Part shown: positions 54,170 through 62,546 of the stretch, piece after piece | Numbering within the stretch: the stretch's first letter is position 1 | How the letters are laid out: every line of letters starts with the position of its first letter | From: Brevundimonas sp. MF30-B | Lineage (GTDB): Bacteria; Pseudomonadota; Alphaproteobacteria; Caulobacterales; Caulobacteraceae | NCBI RefSeq assembly: GCF_004683885.1 | Contig: NZ_CP038440.1 | Location: 406,001 to 470,000, forward strand | Reading direction: 5' to 3' | DNA length: 64,000 nt | Made by a program: the position numbers and the translations under genes | The notes under the pieces: generated by a model | Told to the model about the DNA's origin: nothing | Seen by the model: only the letters and a program-made list of their open reading frames with translations | The model's database searches: none

Positions 54170-55198
54170 ATGGCCGAGATCGTCCTGGGCCTCTGGACAA
54201 CCCACGGCCCCACCCTTTCAACCACGCCTGAAGAGTGGCTTCTGCGCCTGCCGGCCGATCGCGCGCGCTCCAACCATCCATTCCGCGGCAAGACCTACGA
54301 TTTCGACAGCCTGGTCGAGCTGCGTCGGGATGAGAACCTGGGGGAGAAGGCCTCGGAGGCCGAGCGCACGCGTCGCCACGCCGCCTGCCGTGCCGCGGTG
54401 GAGCGGATGGCCGACATCTATGAGGCGGCCAAGCCCGACGTCGCGGTGATCTTCGGCAATGACCAGGGCGAACTGTTCCTCGACGACATCATGCCGGCCC
54501 TGACCGTCTTCGACGGCCCCACCCTGTGGAATGCACCCGCCACGGAAGAGCAGGCGGCCAAGATGGCGCCGGGAATCCACGCTGCCGAATGGGGTCACAA
54601 CCCGCCGGTACGCACGGACTACCCCGGCGAGCCCGAGCTCGCCGCGCACATCATCCGCCAGGCCGTGGCGGATCAGTTCGACGTCGCCCGCTCTGCTCGC
54701 CTGCCGGAGAACCCGGGGCACTGGAACAGCGGCATCGGGCATGCCTTCGGCTTCGTCTATCGACAGATCATGCGCGACAAGGTGGTCCCGAACGTTCCCC
54801 TGATCGCCAACACCTTCTTCCCGCCGAACCAGCCCACCGCGCGCCGGATGTTCGAGTTCGGCCGATCGGTCGGCCGAGCGATACGCGATTGGGACACCGA
54901 TGCGCGCGTCGTGGTGATCGGGTCTGGCGGGATGAGCCATTTCGTCATTGATGAATCCTTTGATCGCAGCATCATCGACGCGATCGAGGCCCGCGACGGC
55001 GAGATGCTGTGCAATATCGCGGAGTCGTGGTTCCAGTCAGGCACCTCGGAGCTCAAGAACTGGGTCGCGGCCGCCGGCTGTCTGTTCGAGACGGACCTGT
55101 CCGGCGATCTGGTGGACTATGTGCCCTGCTATCGGTCCGAAGCCGGAACCGGCACAGCCAACGGATTCGTCGCCTGGGCCGAGAGAGGACAGGCATGA
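54170..55198 (+). CDS. LigB-superfamily class III extradiol dioxygenase
   Basis: A 342-aa ring-opening dioxygenase fused as a single chain. Compared with LigB, the iron ligand His12 (TTHGP) and Glu262 (DESFD after GSGGMSHF) and the catalytic His191 (GIGHAFG) are in place. The position of LigB His61 (NDH) reads NDQ (Gln99). It could be a LigZ-type OH-DDVA dioxygenase or a gallate/3-O-methylgallate dioxygenase (DesB/DesZ-type). AAGGAGG precedes the ATG. Second gene of the operon, 23 bp after the amidohydrolase and overlapping the next gene. Confidence 0.8.
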   Translation: MAEIVLGLWTTHGPTLSTTPEEWLLRLPADRARSNHPFRGKTYDFDSLVELRRDENLGEKASEAERTRRHAACRAAVERMADIYEAAKPDVAVIFGNDQGELFLDDIMPALTVFDGPTLWNAPATEEQAAKMAPGIHAAEWGHNPPVRTDYPGEPELAAHIIRQAVADQFDVARSARLPENPGHWNSGIGHAFGFVYRQIMRDKVVPNVPLIANTFFPPNQPTARRMFEFGRSVGRAIRDWDTDARVVVIGSGGMSHFVIDESFDRSIIDAIEARDGEMLCNIAESWFQSGTSELKNWVAAAGCLFETDLSGDLVDYVPCYRSEAGTGTANGFVAWAERGQA

Positions 55199-55863
55199 CC
55201 CAGACCCCTGCTCAGCGTCTTGCGCGGCTCGACGCCTGCGCCGTGTCCGACGCCCTGGATCAACTGGGCCTTGAGCCGTCGATCACCGGACTTCGCCCCC
55301 TTTCGGTGCGTCAGCGGATCTCGGGCCGGGTGACGACCGTGAGGCTAGCGGCCGGCAAGCCGGCGCAGGGGGCGCCGCCGCGCCATCTGTGCACCACCGC
55401 CATCGATGCTTCGGAGCCCGGCGCGGTCGTCGTCGTCGAACAGCGGACCGGCGTCGAATGCGCCGGCTGGGGCGGAATCCTGTCCAATGCGGCGCGTGGC
55501 CGTGACCTGGCCGGCGTCATCGTCGAGGGGCTGGCCCGCGATGTCGACGAGGCCGCGGACATCGGCTTTCCGGTCTACGGACGCGGATCCACCGCGCGCA
55601 CGGCGCGCGGGAGGATCCATGAAGCCGAGACGGGCGGCCCGATCACCGTGGGCGACGTGTTGGTCAGGGACGGGGATTGGGTTGTCGCCGATTCCAGCGG
55701 CTGCGCCTTCGTGCCCGCTGACGCCCTGGACGCCGTTCTGGAGGCCGCCGAGCATATCGCCGCCAAGGAAGCGGCCATGACCAAGGCGGTGCTGGGCGGC
55801 GAACCCGTGAGCACCGTGATGGGCGCCCGATACGAACATCTGCTGGAGAAGAGCGGCCAATGA
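55195..55863 (+). CDS. RraA/LigK-family protein, copy 1 (diverged active site)
   Basis: A 222-aa RraA-fold protein. The Arg-Asp pair is kept (GLARDVDEA), but two usually conserved motifs differ. WGDI reads WGGI, and GDxDGV reads ADSSGC. It may therefore be a non-aldolase relative such as a hydratase, tautomerase, decarboxylase or partner subunit of the next gene. The ATGA overlaps with both neighbours mean tight co-translation with the dioxygenase and copy 2. Confidence 0.78.
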   Translation: MTQTPAQRLARLDACAVSDALDQLGLEPSITGLRPLSVRQRISGRVTTVRLAAGKPAQGAPPRHLCTTAIDASEPGAVVVVEQRTGVECAGWGGILSNAARGRDLAGVIVEGLARDVDEAADIGFPVYGRGSTARTARGRIHEAETGGPITVGDVLVRDGDWVVADSSGCAFVPADALDAVLEAAEHIAAKEAAMTKAVLGGEPVSTVMGARYEHLLEKSGQ

Positions 55864-56528
55864 CTGACGCAACCGTTGCGGACGCCAATGTGGAACGCGC
55901 CAGCCGCCTCGAGACGGCCACGCTGAGCGACGCCCTAGACAAGCTGGGCATCGCCGGCCAGTGCCTCGGCATCAAGCCGCTGGATCAGAAGTCCAGGCTG
56001 GCGGGCCGGGCCTTCACCCTGGCCTATGCGCCCGCCGGTCCGGGAGGCACGGTCGGCGATTTCATCGACGACGTGCCCCAGGGGGCGATCGTCGCGATCG
56101 ACAATGGGGGACGCCCGGACGCGACGGTGTGGGGGGACATCATGACCCTGTACGCGCACAATCGCGGCATCGGCGGCACGGTCATCGACGGCGCCTGCCG
56201 GGACACCCATCTGGCTCTGGACCTGGGCTATCCGCTCTACAGCCGAAGCTATTCGATGCGCACGGGCAAGGACCGCGTGCAGCTCGAAGCCGTGCAGGCC
56301 GTGGTCAACATCGGGGATGCGCGCGTCCGGCCGGGCGACATCCTGCGCGGCGACTCCGACGGCGTCGTGGCGATCCCTCAGGATCGAGAGGACGAGGTGC
56401 TTTCCACCGCAGAGGCCATCGATATCGCCGAAGGGCGCATCCGCCAGGCCGTACTCTCAGGCCTTCGGCTGGACGAGGCGCGTCGTCAGCAGGGCTATCA
56501 CACCCTCCAGACACCGGGTGAGACCTGA
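55860..56528 (+). CDS. RraA/LigK-family HMG/CHA aldolase, copy 2
   Basis: A 222-aa class II pyruvate aldolase-like protein with all motifs intact: VWGDIMTLYAHNRGIGGTVIDGACRDT (Arg-Asp) and RPGDILRGDSDGVVAIP. LigK/GalC-type enzymes cut 4-carboxy-4-hydroxy-2-oxoadipate to pyruvate and oxaloacetate, and 4-hydroxy-4-methyl-2-oxoglutarate to two pyruvates. Either substrate would be the expected end of the ring-cleavage operon it belongs to. Confidence 0.85.
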   Translation: MTDATVADANVERASRLETATLSDALDKLGIAGQCLGIKPLDQKSRLAGRAFTLAYAPAGPGGTVGDFIDDVPQGAIVAIDNGGRPDATVWGDIMTLYAHNRGIGGTVIDGACRDTHLALDLGYPLYSRSYSMRTGKDRVQLEAVQAVVNIGDARVRPGDILRGDSDGVVAIPQDREDEVLSTAEAIDIAEGRIRQAVLSGLRLDEARRQQGYHTLQTPGET

Positions 56529-56593
56529 GCCGCCTGCAAAGTTCCGCCTCCGCAAGCGCCTTGATCGCCGCGTCCCCCCCGGACGGCCTGCCC

Positions 56594-57913
56594 ATGCCGC
56601 GTCGCCTCTGGGCGATCGGAGCGATCTCTTTCGGCACGGCCCTGCTCGTGCTCGACAACGCAATCGCGACAATCGCCCTGCCGACGATCGCCGAAGCCCT
56701 GGACGTGCCCCAGGCCTCCGCCGTCACGATCGTGACCGTCTATCAACTCGTGCTGCTTATGGCCCTGCTGCCGTTTTCAGCGCTGGGCGACCGGATCGGC
56801 CACAAACGGCTGTACCAGTCCGGACAGATCACCTTCGTTCTCGCCAGCCTGCTTTGCTTCTTCGCCGTCAACCTGCCCATGCTGCTGGCCGCGCGAGCGG
56901 CCCAGGCCCTGGGGGTGGCGGCGGTCCTGGCGGTGAGCGCCGCCCTTCTGCGGCGGATCTATCCGTCGGCGGCGCTCGGCCGAGGGCTCGGCCTGAACAG
57001 CATCATCATCGGCTCAGCCGCAGCTTTCGCCCCCACCGTGGGAGGGCTGATCCTGGCGCTGGGATCCTGGCGATGGGTGTTCCTGGCGGCAGCCCCCTTC
57101 GCCGTGCTCTCCCTGGCCATCGGGCGGTTTCTGCCGGCGCCTCCTCCGGCTCGGAAAGATTACGACCTGGCCGGGGCCGCCCTCTGCGCCCTGATGTTCG
57201 GCGCGCTGATCGGAGCGCTGGAACTGCACGTCCATGGCTCGGCTATGTCGCTCACGGCTCCGCTCGCCCTGGCGGGCCTCGTCGGAACCTGGCTTTTCGT
57301 TCGACGCGAGCGTGGCCGTGAGGCTCCCATCCTTCCGATCGATCTGCTGTCGAAGCCTGCCTTCGCCCTCGCCACGACTTCCGCCCTTCTGTCGTTCGTC
57401 GCATCGATCGCCTTCACCCTGTCGCTGCCGTTCCGGCTCGGCTCAGCCTACGCGCTCTCACCGGCGGAGATCGGCGCGGTCATGGCGGCCTGGCCTCTCA
57501 CCATGATGATCGTGGCGCCCTTCGCCGGCTATTTGTCGGACCGCGCGCCGAAGGGACTGCTGGGCGGCCTGGGCATGATCCTGTGCTGCGTGGCCTTTCT
57601 TCTCATGTCGCGGCTGCCAACGACCTTTCCCGGCTTTGGCCTCCTGATAGGCCCGCTCATGCTCGGAGGCGTGGGGTCGGGCCTGTTTCTGGCGCCCAAC
57701 TCGCACCTCATCCTTTCCTCGGCGCCCTCTTCCCGCAGCGCCTCGGCCGGTGCGATGATCTCGACTACGCGGCTGCTAGGATCCGCCCTGGGCGCCACGG
57801 TGCTCGCCGCCCTGCTCGCCAGCGGCCTGGGCCACGGCCCCGGGCCCGCTCTGGTGGCCGCCGCCTGCGCCGCCGTCGCCGCCGCCTGCAGCTTCGCCAA
57901 CCTGAAGGCCTAG
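56594..57913 (+). CDS. MFS transporter, DHA2-like
   Basis: A 439-aa transporter with 12-14 hydrophobic helices. The N-terminal [24 protein letters not shown] carries the D(x)nIATIALP pattern of DHA2/MDR-type MFS, and [11 protein letters not shown] is the loop 2-3 motif. It follows the aldolase genes by ~65 bp and is probably in the same operon. It may import the aromatic acid or export a toxic intermediate. The family usually exports. The ATG at 56594 is preferred, and TTG 56561 is possible. Confidence 0.8.
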   Translation: MPRRLWAIGAISFGTALLVLDNAIATIALPTIAEALDVPQASAVTIVTVYQLVLLMALLPFSALGDRIGHKRLYQSGQITFVLASLLCFFAVNLPMLLAARAAQALGVAAVLAVSAALLRRIYPSAALGRGLGLNSIIIGSAAAFAPTVGGLILALGSWRWVFLAAAPFAVLSLAIGRFLPAPPPARKDYDLAGAALCALMFGALIGALELHVHGSAMSLTAPLALAGLVGTWLFVRRERGREAPILPIDLLSKPAFALATTSALLSFVASIAFTLSLPFRLGSAYALSPAEIGAVMAAWPLTMMIVAPFAGYLSDRAPKGLLGGLGMILCCVAFLLMSRLPTTFPGFGLLIGPLMLGGVGSGLFLAPNSHLILSSAPSSRSASAGAMISTTRLLGSALGATVLAALLASGLGHGPGPALVAAACAAVAAACSFANLKA

Positions 57914-57978
57914 ACTGCCCTCACGGCTCGCAACCCCCTTGCCGTCTTCAACCCTGCCACGTCGGACGCGGCGACGCC

Positions 57979-58230
57979 GTGACCATCGTGCCGGTCAGCC
58001 AGATGCCGACCACGCAACAGGCTGCCGACATCATGAATGTCTCGCGACCCTTCCTCATCTCTCGACGCGATGCTGGACGCATCCCAGAGGCTGCGGGAGG
58101 CCGCCAAACCGCGCGTGTCTCGAGGGGCGGTCATAAAGTTCGCTGGACGGTCATCAGAGCGGGCGTGTCCAAGCGAACACACCTCGATCAAGCCATCTTC
58201 CGTCCTGCAGACGGTTTTGATGACCATGTG
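57979..58230 (+). pseudogene. Remnant of HTH antitoxin/excisionase-like gene
   Basis: The open frame from GTG 57979 reads [19 protein letters not shown], an almost perfect start of the MerR/excisionase-type HTH found in antitoxins (TTQQAADLLNVSRPxLVKLL). The expected continuation (LLExGxIPFxxVGTHRR) is not there. The following residues are [14 protein letters not shown] and then unrelated, consistent with small indels. There is no toxin partner. The rest of 57914-58259 holds nothing else I can identify. It marks the right edge of the catabolic island next to a tRNA gene. Confidence 0.55.
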
Positions 58231-58259
58231 ATGACCAGCGCCGCGGCGGGCAAAAAATC

Positions 58260-58285
58260 GGGGCTTACCGAAACCGGTAAGCCCC
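58260..58285 (-). terminator. Rho-independent terminator of tRNA-Gly
   Basis: An 11-bp perfect stem (GGGGCTTACCG / CGGTAAGCCCC) with an AAAC loop. On the minus strand it is followed by six T residues (complement of 58252-58257). It lies 20 bp beyond the tRNA 3' end. Confidence 0.85.
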
Positions 58286-58304
58286 TGATTTTATTGACTT
58301 CGAC

Positions 58305-58379
58305 TGGAGCGGGCGAGGCGATTCGAACGCCCGACCCTCACCTTGGCAAGGTGATGCTCTACCCCTGAGCTACGCCCGC
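58305..58379 (-). tRNA. tRNA-Gly (anticodon GCC)
   Basis: On the minus strand: a 7-bp acceptor stem GCGGGCG / CGCCCGC, D-arm GTAGCTCAGGGGTAGAGC, anticodon arm CACCTTGCCAAGGTG with anticodon GCC, T-arm containing GTTCGAATC, discriminator T and an encoded CCA at 58307-58305. All arms pair. The 3' end points toward the catabolic island. The 233 bp between this tRNA and the SDR gene hold no gene that I can support. Confidence 0.97.
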
Positions 58380-58612
58380 ACTCCGTGGAGCGACGATGCC
58401 GCCCCGTGTCGAGGAAGCGGCGTATAGCGGAGAGAAACGCAGTCGGGCAAGAGACTTTTCAGAAGAATTTCCGGTCGAGCCCGTCTCCCGACGGGAGCGG
58501 GCTTAAGCCCACGAAGGCGCAGCGATCGTGCTGGGGCGCCGAGGTGAGGGGCTTTTCTGCACGGCCTTGATCGCCGATCCTCACGCCCGCCCGCCAGAAC
58601 GACGGCTCCGCC

Positions 58613-59395
58613 TCAGCGCGGGGCCAGACGGATCCCCCCGTCCAGGCGGATGCATTCGCCGTTGATGTACACGTTGCGCGCCAGCTCCAGCACCAGCGAG
58701 GCGTAGTCCGCCGGCGTGCCCAGGCGGCTGGGGAACGGGATGGCGGCGGCCAGGGCGTCCTGAATCTTCTGGTCCATGCCCGCCATCATCGGCGTCCACA
58801 TGATGCCGGGCAGGATGGTGTTGCAGCGCACGCCCTCCTGGGCCAGGTCGCGGGCGACCGGCAGGGTCATGGCGTAGACGCCGCCTTTGGAGGCCGAATA
58901 GGCCGCCTGGCCGATCTGGCCGTCCTGGGCCGCAACCGAGGCGGTGTTGACGATCAGACCGCGCTCGCCGTCGGCCATGGGCTCCAGCGTGACCATGCCG
59001 GCGGCCGACTGGGACAGCACGCGGAAGGTGCCGAACAGATTGACCGTCACCGTCTTCTCGAACTGCGCCATGTCGTGGGCGCGGATTTCTCCGGTGTCCT
59101 TCTTGCGGCTGACGGTCTTCTGGCCCGTGGCGATGCCGGCGCAGTTGACAGTCAGGCGCTCCTGACCATGGGCGGCGCGCGCCTTTTCAAAGCCGGCTGC
59201 GACCGAAGCGTCGTCGGTGACGTCGACCTGGCAAAAGACGCCGCCGATCTGCTCGGCGATAATCTCGCCGCGCTCGACGTTCATGTCGAACAGCGCGACC
59301 TTCACACCCTGGGCGGCCAGCGCGCGCGCCGTGCCCTCGCCCAGGCCCGAGGCCCCGCCCGTCACCACCGCCGCGATCGAACCGTCGAGTTTCAT
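58613..59395 (-). CDS. Short-chain dehydrogenase, 3-hydroxyacyl-CoA dehydrogenase (HSD10-like)
   Basis: A 260-aa NAD-dependent SDR. It has the cofactor motif TGGASGLGEGTAR, NCAGIA, and the catalytic Ser and Tyr-x3-Lys in NTASVAAQDGQIGQAAYSASKGG. The insert after the active site and the IPFPSRLGTPADYASLVLELARNVYINGECIRLDGG ending are typical of the type II 3-hydroxyacyl-CoA dehydrogenase/HSD17B10 group. It probably acts in fatty-acid or branched-chain acyl-CoA oxidation. It is divergent from the DUF1232 gene. Confidence 0.85.
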   Translation of the reverse strand: MKLDGSIAAVVTGGASGLGEGTARALAAQGVKVALFDMNVERGEIIAEQIGGVFCQVDVTDDASVAAGFEKARAAHGQERLTVNCAGIATGQKTVSRKKDTGEIRAHDMAQFEKTVTVNLFGTFRVLSQSAAGMVTLEPMADGERGLIVNTASVAAQDGQIGQAAYSASKGGVYAMTLPVARDLAQEGVRCNTILPGIMWTPMMAGMDQKIQDALAAAIPFPSRLGTPADYASLVLELARNVYINGECIRLDGGIRLAPR

Positions 59396-59410
59396 GGCCT
59401 GAGCCCCTAT

Positions 59411-59860
59411 ATGAGTGAACCTTGGAAGAGTGTGCGGGATTTAGCCGTCATGGCCGCAAACGCAAAACGCCCCTTTGGATCCTGGTCGCCGCGCGACGTG
59501 ATCGATCCCAAGCGCGCCCTGATCCCGTCGGTGGTGCGCGTCAACGAGCGGCGGGTGAAGCAGGGCTTCTGGCCCAAGGTGGCGCGGACGGCCGCGCACA
59601 TCCCGTTCGCTGACCGGCTGCTGAGCGTCTGGTACGCCGCGCGCGATCCCAAGACGCCGGTGGCGGCCAAGGGGATCATGCTGGGCGCGCTGGCCTATTT
59701 CGTCCTGCCGGTCGACGCCATTCCCGATGTCTTCGTCGGCATAGGCTTCACCGACGATGCGGCGGTCATCGCCGCCCTGTTGGCGACCCTGGGCAGCCAT
59801 GTGAAGCCGCGCCACCACGAAAAGGCCGAGCGGGCGCTGGACGATCTGAAGACCCGCTAG
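59411..59860 (+). CDS. DUF1232 (YkvA-like) membrane protein
   Basis: A 149-aa protein. The family core is DRLLSVWYAARDPKTPVAAKGIMLGALAYFVLPVDAIPDVFVGIGFTDDAAVI (the LPxDxIPD and GxxDD motifs), which forms a membrane hairpin. The start at 59411 is just upstream of the conserved part. An open frame further upstream is read-through. Function unknown. Its stop overlaps the convergent oxygenase gene by 4 bp. Confidence 0.85.
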   Translation: MSEPWKSVRDLAVMAANAKRPFGSWSPRDVIDPKRALIPSVVRVNERRVKQGFWPKVARTAAHIPFADRLLSVWYAARDPKTPVAAKGIMLGALAYFVLPVDAIPDVFVGIGFTDDAAVIAALLATLGSHVKPRHHEKAERALDDLKTR

Positions 59861-60594
59861 GTCTGCGGCTGACCAGCTTCGGGCGGATTGACCCGCCACC
59901 AGCCGGTGATCGAATGACGCGGGCCGCCGGCGAACGGGGCGACCATCGAGACGGCGTGGTCTTGCGGCACCCGAAAGACGTTGAGCGTCCCAAAGGCTGG
60001 CGTGAAGGTTTCGCCGACTGCTCCGTCTCCGTCCAGAAACATCAGCAGGCCGCCCCACTCGGCCCGCCAGCGCGGCGTCAGATTCAGCACATAGGCATAG
60101 AGTCGCCCCGCGCCCTCATGTTCGTCAGTGTGGCTGTTGAGAAAATGGCCCGGTAGATAGCGGGTGGCCTGGGCGTCGACATAGGCGATGCGGTCGTCGC
60201 CGGTCAGGTCGCGCGCGAAGTGGAGAAAGGCCTCGCTGTTGAAGAGGCTATGGACGTCGTACAGCGCCTGCGGGATCGGCAGGCCCATGGCCCGCGCCTG
60301 ACCCAGGCGCAGACGGTCGAAGATAAACTGAAAGCCCTCGGTCGCCTCTTCGTGGGCCAGTCCGATCAGGCGGGCCTGCTCCTCCAGCGGCTCGCTGTTG
60401 AACACGGCCACCGGCACGTCGGCATTGTAGGGGTTCCGGATCGCGCGGTTCCAGACCATGTCGGGGTGGACCATCGCCTCGGCCAGGATCGTCGCCCCAT
60501 CGCCTAACACCCGCTCCACCCGAACGCGGCTCGTTTCGGCCAGCCGAGCGCGCGCGGCCGCTATGTCCACGCCTGCGGCCAGAGACAGGCTCAT
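59857..60594 (-). CDS. 2-oxoglutarate/Fe(II)-dependent oxygenase (prolyl-4-hydroxylase-like)
   Basis: A 245-aa double-stranded beta-helix oxygenase. The iron motif HTDEHEGAGRLYAYVLNL (His-x-Asp) and the distal His/Arg in GGPRHSITGWWR are clear, and WRAEWGGLLMFLD is the family strand. Such proteins hydroxylate protein or small-molecule substrates. The substrate is unknown here. Its ATG overlaps the stop of the quinone reductase gene (ATGA), hinting at co-expression. Confidence 0.82.
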   Translation of the reverse strand: MSLSLAAGVDIAAARARLAETSRVRVERVLGDGATILAEAMVHPDMVWNRAIRNPYNADVPVAVFNSEPLEEQARLIGLAHEEATEGFQFIFDRLRLGQARAMGLPIPQALYDVHSLFNSEAFLHFARDLTGDDRIAYVDAQATRYLPGHFLNSHTDEHEGAGRLYAYVLNLTPRWRAEWGGLLMFLDGDGAVGETFTPAFGTLNVFRVPQDHAVSMVAPFAGGPRHSITGWWRVNPPEAGQPQT

Positions 60595-61592
60595 GACGCG
60601 ATCGTCACGACGATCTTGCCCATGGCCTGGCGGTCGCCCAGGGCCTTGATCGCCTCGCCCGCCTGCTCGAACGGATAGGTCCGGCTGACACGGGGCTTGA
60701 TCTTGCCCTCGGCGTAGAGGCGGAACAGGTCGGCCATGTTGGCCGTGTGCGCCGCAGGGTCGCGCATCACCGCCGCGCCCCAGAACACGCCAATCACCGA
60801 CACCGACTTCAGCAGCGTCAGATTCAGCGGCAGGGACGGAATGCCCGCCGGGAAGCCCACCACCAGATAGCGGCCGTTCCAGTCCATGGCCCTCAGGGCT
60901 GGCTCGGCGTAGTCGCCGCCTACCGCGTCATAGACCACATCGGCGCCGTCCCGCCCGGTCGCCAGCTTGAACTCGCCTGACAGCTCCTTCTGGGCGGCCT
61001 TGTCCATATGGCCAGACGGATAGATCAGGCCATTGTCGGCCCCCAAATCCAGCGCGAACTCGACCTTGTCGTTGGTCGAGGCTGCGGCGACCACGCGCGC
61101 GCCCATGGCCTTGCCGAGCTCAACGGCCGCGGCGCCGACGCCCCCTGCGGCGCCCAGCACCAGCAGCGTCTCGCCCGGCTGCAGGTTCGCCCGGTCCTTC
61201 AACGCATAGTAGCTGGTGCCATAGGTCATGATCAGGGCCGCGCCCTCTTCGAAACTCATGGTCTCGGGCATCTTGATGACGGTGGCCGCCGGCACGGCCA
61301 GCCGCTCGACCAGCCCGCCCCAGCCGGGCACGGCGATAACGCGGTCGCCCTTGAACAGCCCCTTCACGCCCTCGCCCACGGCTTCGATGACGCCGGCCAC
61401 CTCGCCGCCCGGCGAGAAGGGCCGTTCGGGCCGGAACTGATACTTGTCCTCGATGATCAGGGTGTCGGGAAAGTTGATGCCCACCGCCCGCACATCGATG
61501 ATCACCTCGCCCTTCTTGGGCGTCGGATCCAGCCTCTCCTCCAGCACCAGGGTTTCGGGACCGCCGGGGGTCTTGGACAGGATGGCGCGCAT
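60591..61592 (-). CDS. NADPH:quinone reductase-like MDR oxidoreductase
   Basis: A 333-aa zinc-free medium-chain dehydrogenase of the QOR/zeta-crystallin family: GINFPDTLIIEDKYQFRPERPFSPGGEVAGVIEAVGEGV, the NADPH site VLGAAGGVGAAAVELGKAMGARV and GADNGLIY. Catalytic zinc ligands are absent. First gene of a two-gene run with the 2OG-Fe oxygenase. Confidence 0.9.
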   Translation of the reverse strand: MRAILSKTPGGPETLVLEERLDPTPKKGEVIIDVRAVGINFPDTLIIEDKYQFRPERPFSPGGEVAGVIEAVGEGVKGLFKGDRVIAVPGWGGLVERLAVPAATVIKMPETMSFEEGAALIMTYGTSYYALKDRANLQPGETLLVLGAAGGVGAAAVELGKAMGARVVAAASTNDKVEFALDLGADNGLIYPSGHMDKAAQKELSGEFKLATGRDGADVVYDAVGGDYAEPALRAMDWNGRYLVVGFPAGIPSLPLNLTLLKSVSVIGVFWGAAVMRDPAAHTANMADLFRLYAEGKIKPRVSRTYPFEQAGEAIKALGDRQAMGKIVVTIAS

Positions 61593-61670
61593 GTCGGCTT
61601 CTCGTGTGGCGGGGAGGATCGAGGGAGGCTAATCAGGCGCGTACGACTTGCCTAGTCCATCGGAGGCCGC

Positions 61671-62546
61671 GTGACGCGACCAGCCCTCATTCTTCACGGC
61701 GGCGCCGGCGCCCGCCGCTCGCGCGACTACACCGCGGAGATCGCGCATATGCGGTCTGTCGTCGAGGCCATGAAGCCGCGGCTGGAGGCCGGCGAGCCGG
61801 CGCTGGACGTGGCCGTCGCGGCGGTGGTGATGCTGGAGGACTCGGGCCTCTATGTCGCCGGTCGGGGAGCCTCGCCCAATCTGGACGGGGCCTATGAGCT
61901 GGACGCCAGCCTGATGGACGGCCCCAGCGGCAAGGCCGGGGCGGTCGCGGCGCTGCAGGGCTACCGCAATCCGGTCGTCGCCGCCCGCGCGGTGATGGAC
62001 CGAACGCCTCACGTCATGCTGGCCGGCGAAGGCGCCGCGCGGTTCGCTGCCGATCAGGGTCTGACGACGGTTGACGACCCCGCCGCCTGGTTCACCGGCG
62101 CCGGCCAGGGCGAGGACAATCATCCGCCCGGAACCCTGGCGCACGGCACCGTGGGCTGCTGCGTGCTGGACATGGAGGGGCGGCTGGCGGCCGCGACCTC
62201 GACCGCCGGCGTGTTCGGCAAGATGCCGGGCCGGGTCGGCGACACGCCGATCCCCGCCGCTGGAACCTGGGCCGACGGACAGGCCGCCGTGTCCTGCACC
62301 GGCCAAGGCGAGTATTTCATTCGCTTGGCCGCCGCCGCGCGGGTCGCCTGGGGCGTGGAGGGCGGACAGACCCTTGCTCAGTCCGCGCAATCCGTCATCG
62401 ACCGGATCGGCGCCCTGGGCGGCGACGGCGGCCTGATTGCTCTCAGCCACGACGGACAGATTGCGGCGCCCTTCAATAGCCAAGGCATGAAGCGCGCCTG
62501 GCTGGGCGTTGACGGCGAGATCGGGGTTGAGGTCTTCGGTCGCTGA
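61671..62546 (+). CDS. iaaA: Isoaspartyl peptidase / plant-type L-asparaginase
   Basis: A 291-aa Ntn-hydrolase that self-cleaves before the nucleophilic Thr in HGTVGCCVLDMEG. The N-terminal LILHGGAGA, the loop GRGASPNLDGAYELDASLMDG, TSTAGVFGKMPGRVGDTPIPAAGTWAD and CTGQGEYFIR are all diagnostic. It degrades beta-aspartyl dipeptides. The start is GTG 61671 after CGGAGG. Confidence 0.93.
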   Translation: MTRPALILHGGAGARRSRDYTAEIAHMRSVVEAMKPRLEAGEPALDVAVAAVVMLEDSGLYVAGRGASPNLDGAYELDASLMDGPSGKAGAVAALQGYRNPVVAARAVMDRTPHVMLAGEGAARFAADQGLTTVDDPAAWFTGAGQGEDNHPPGTLAHGTVGCCVLDMEGRLAAATSTAGVFGKMPGRVGDTPIPAAGTWADGQAAVSCTGQGEYFIRLAAAARVAWGVEGGQTLAQSAQSVIDRIGALGGDGGLIALSHDGQIAAPFNSQGMKRAWLGVDGEIGVEVFGR

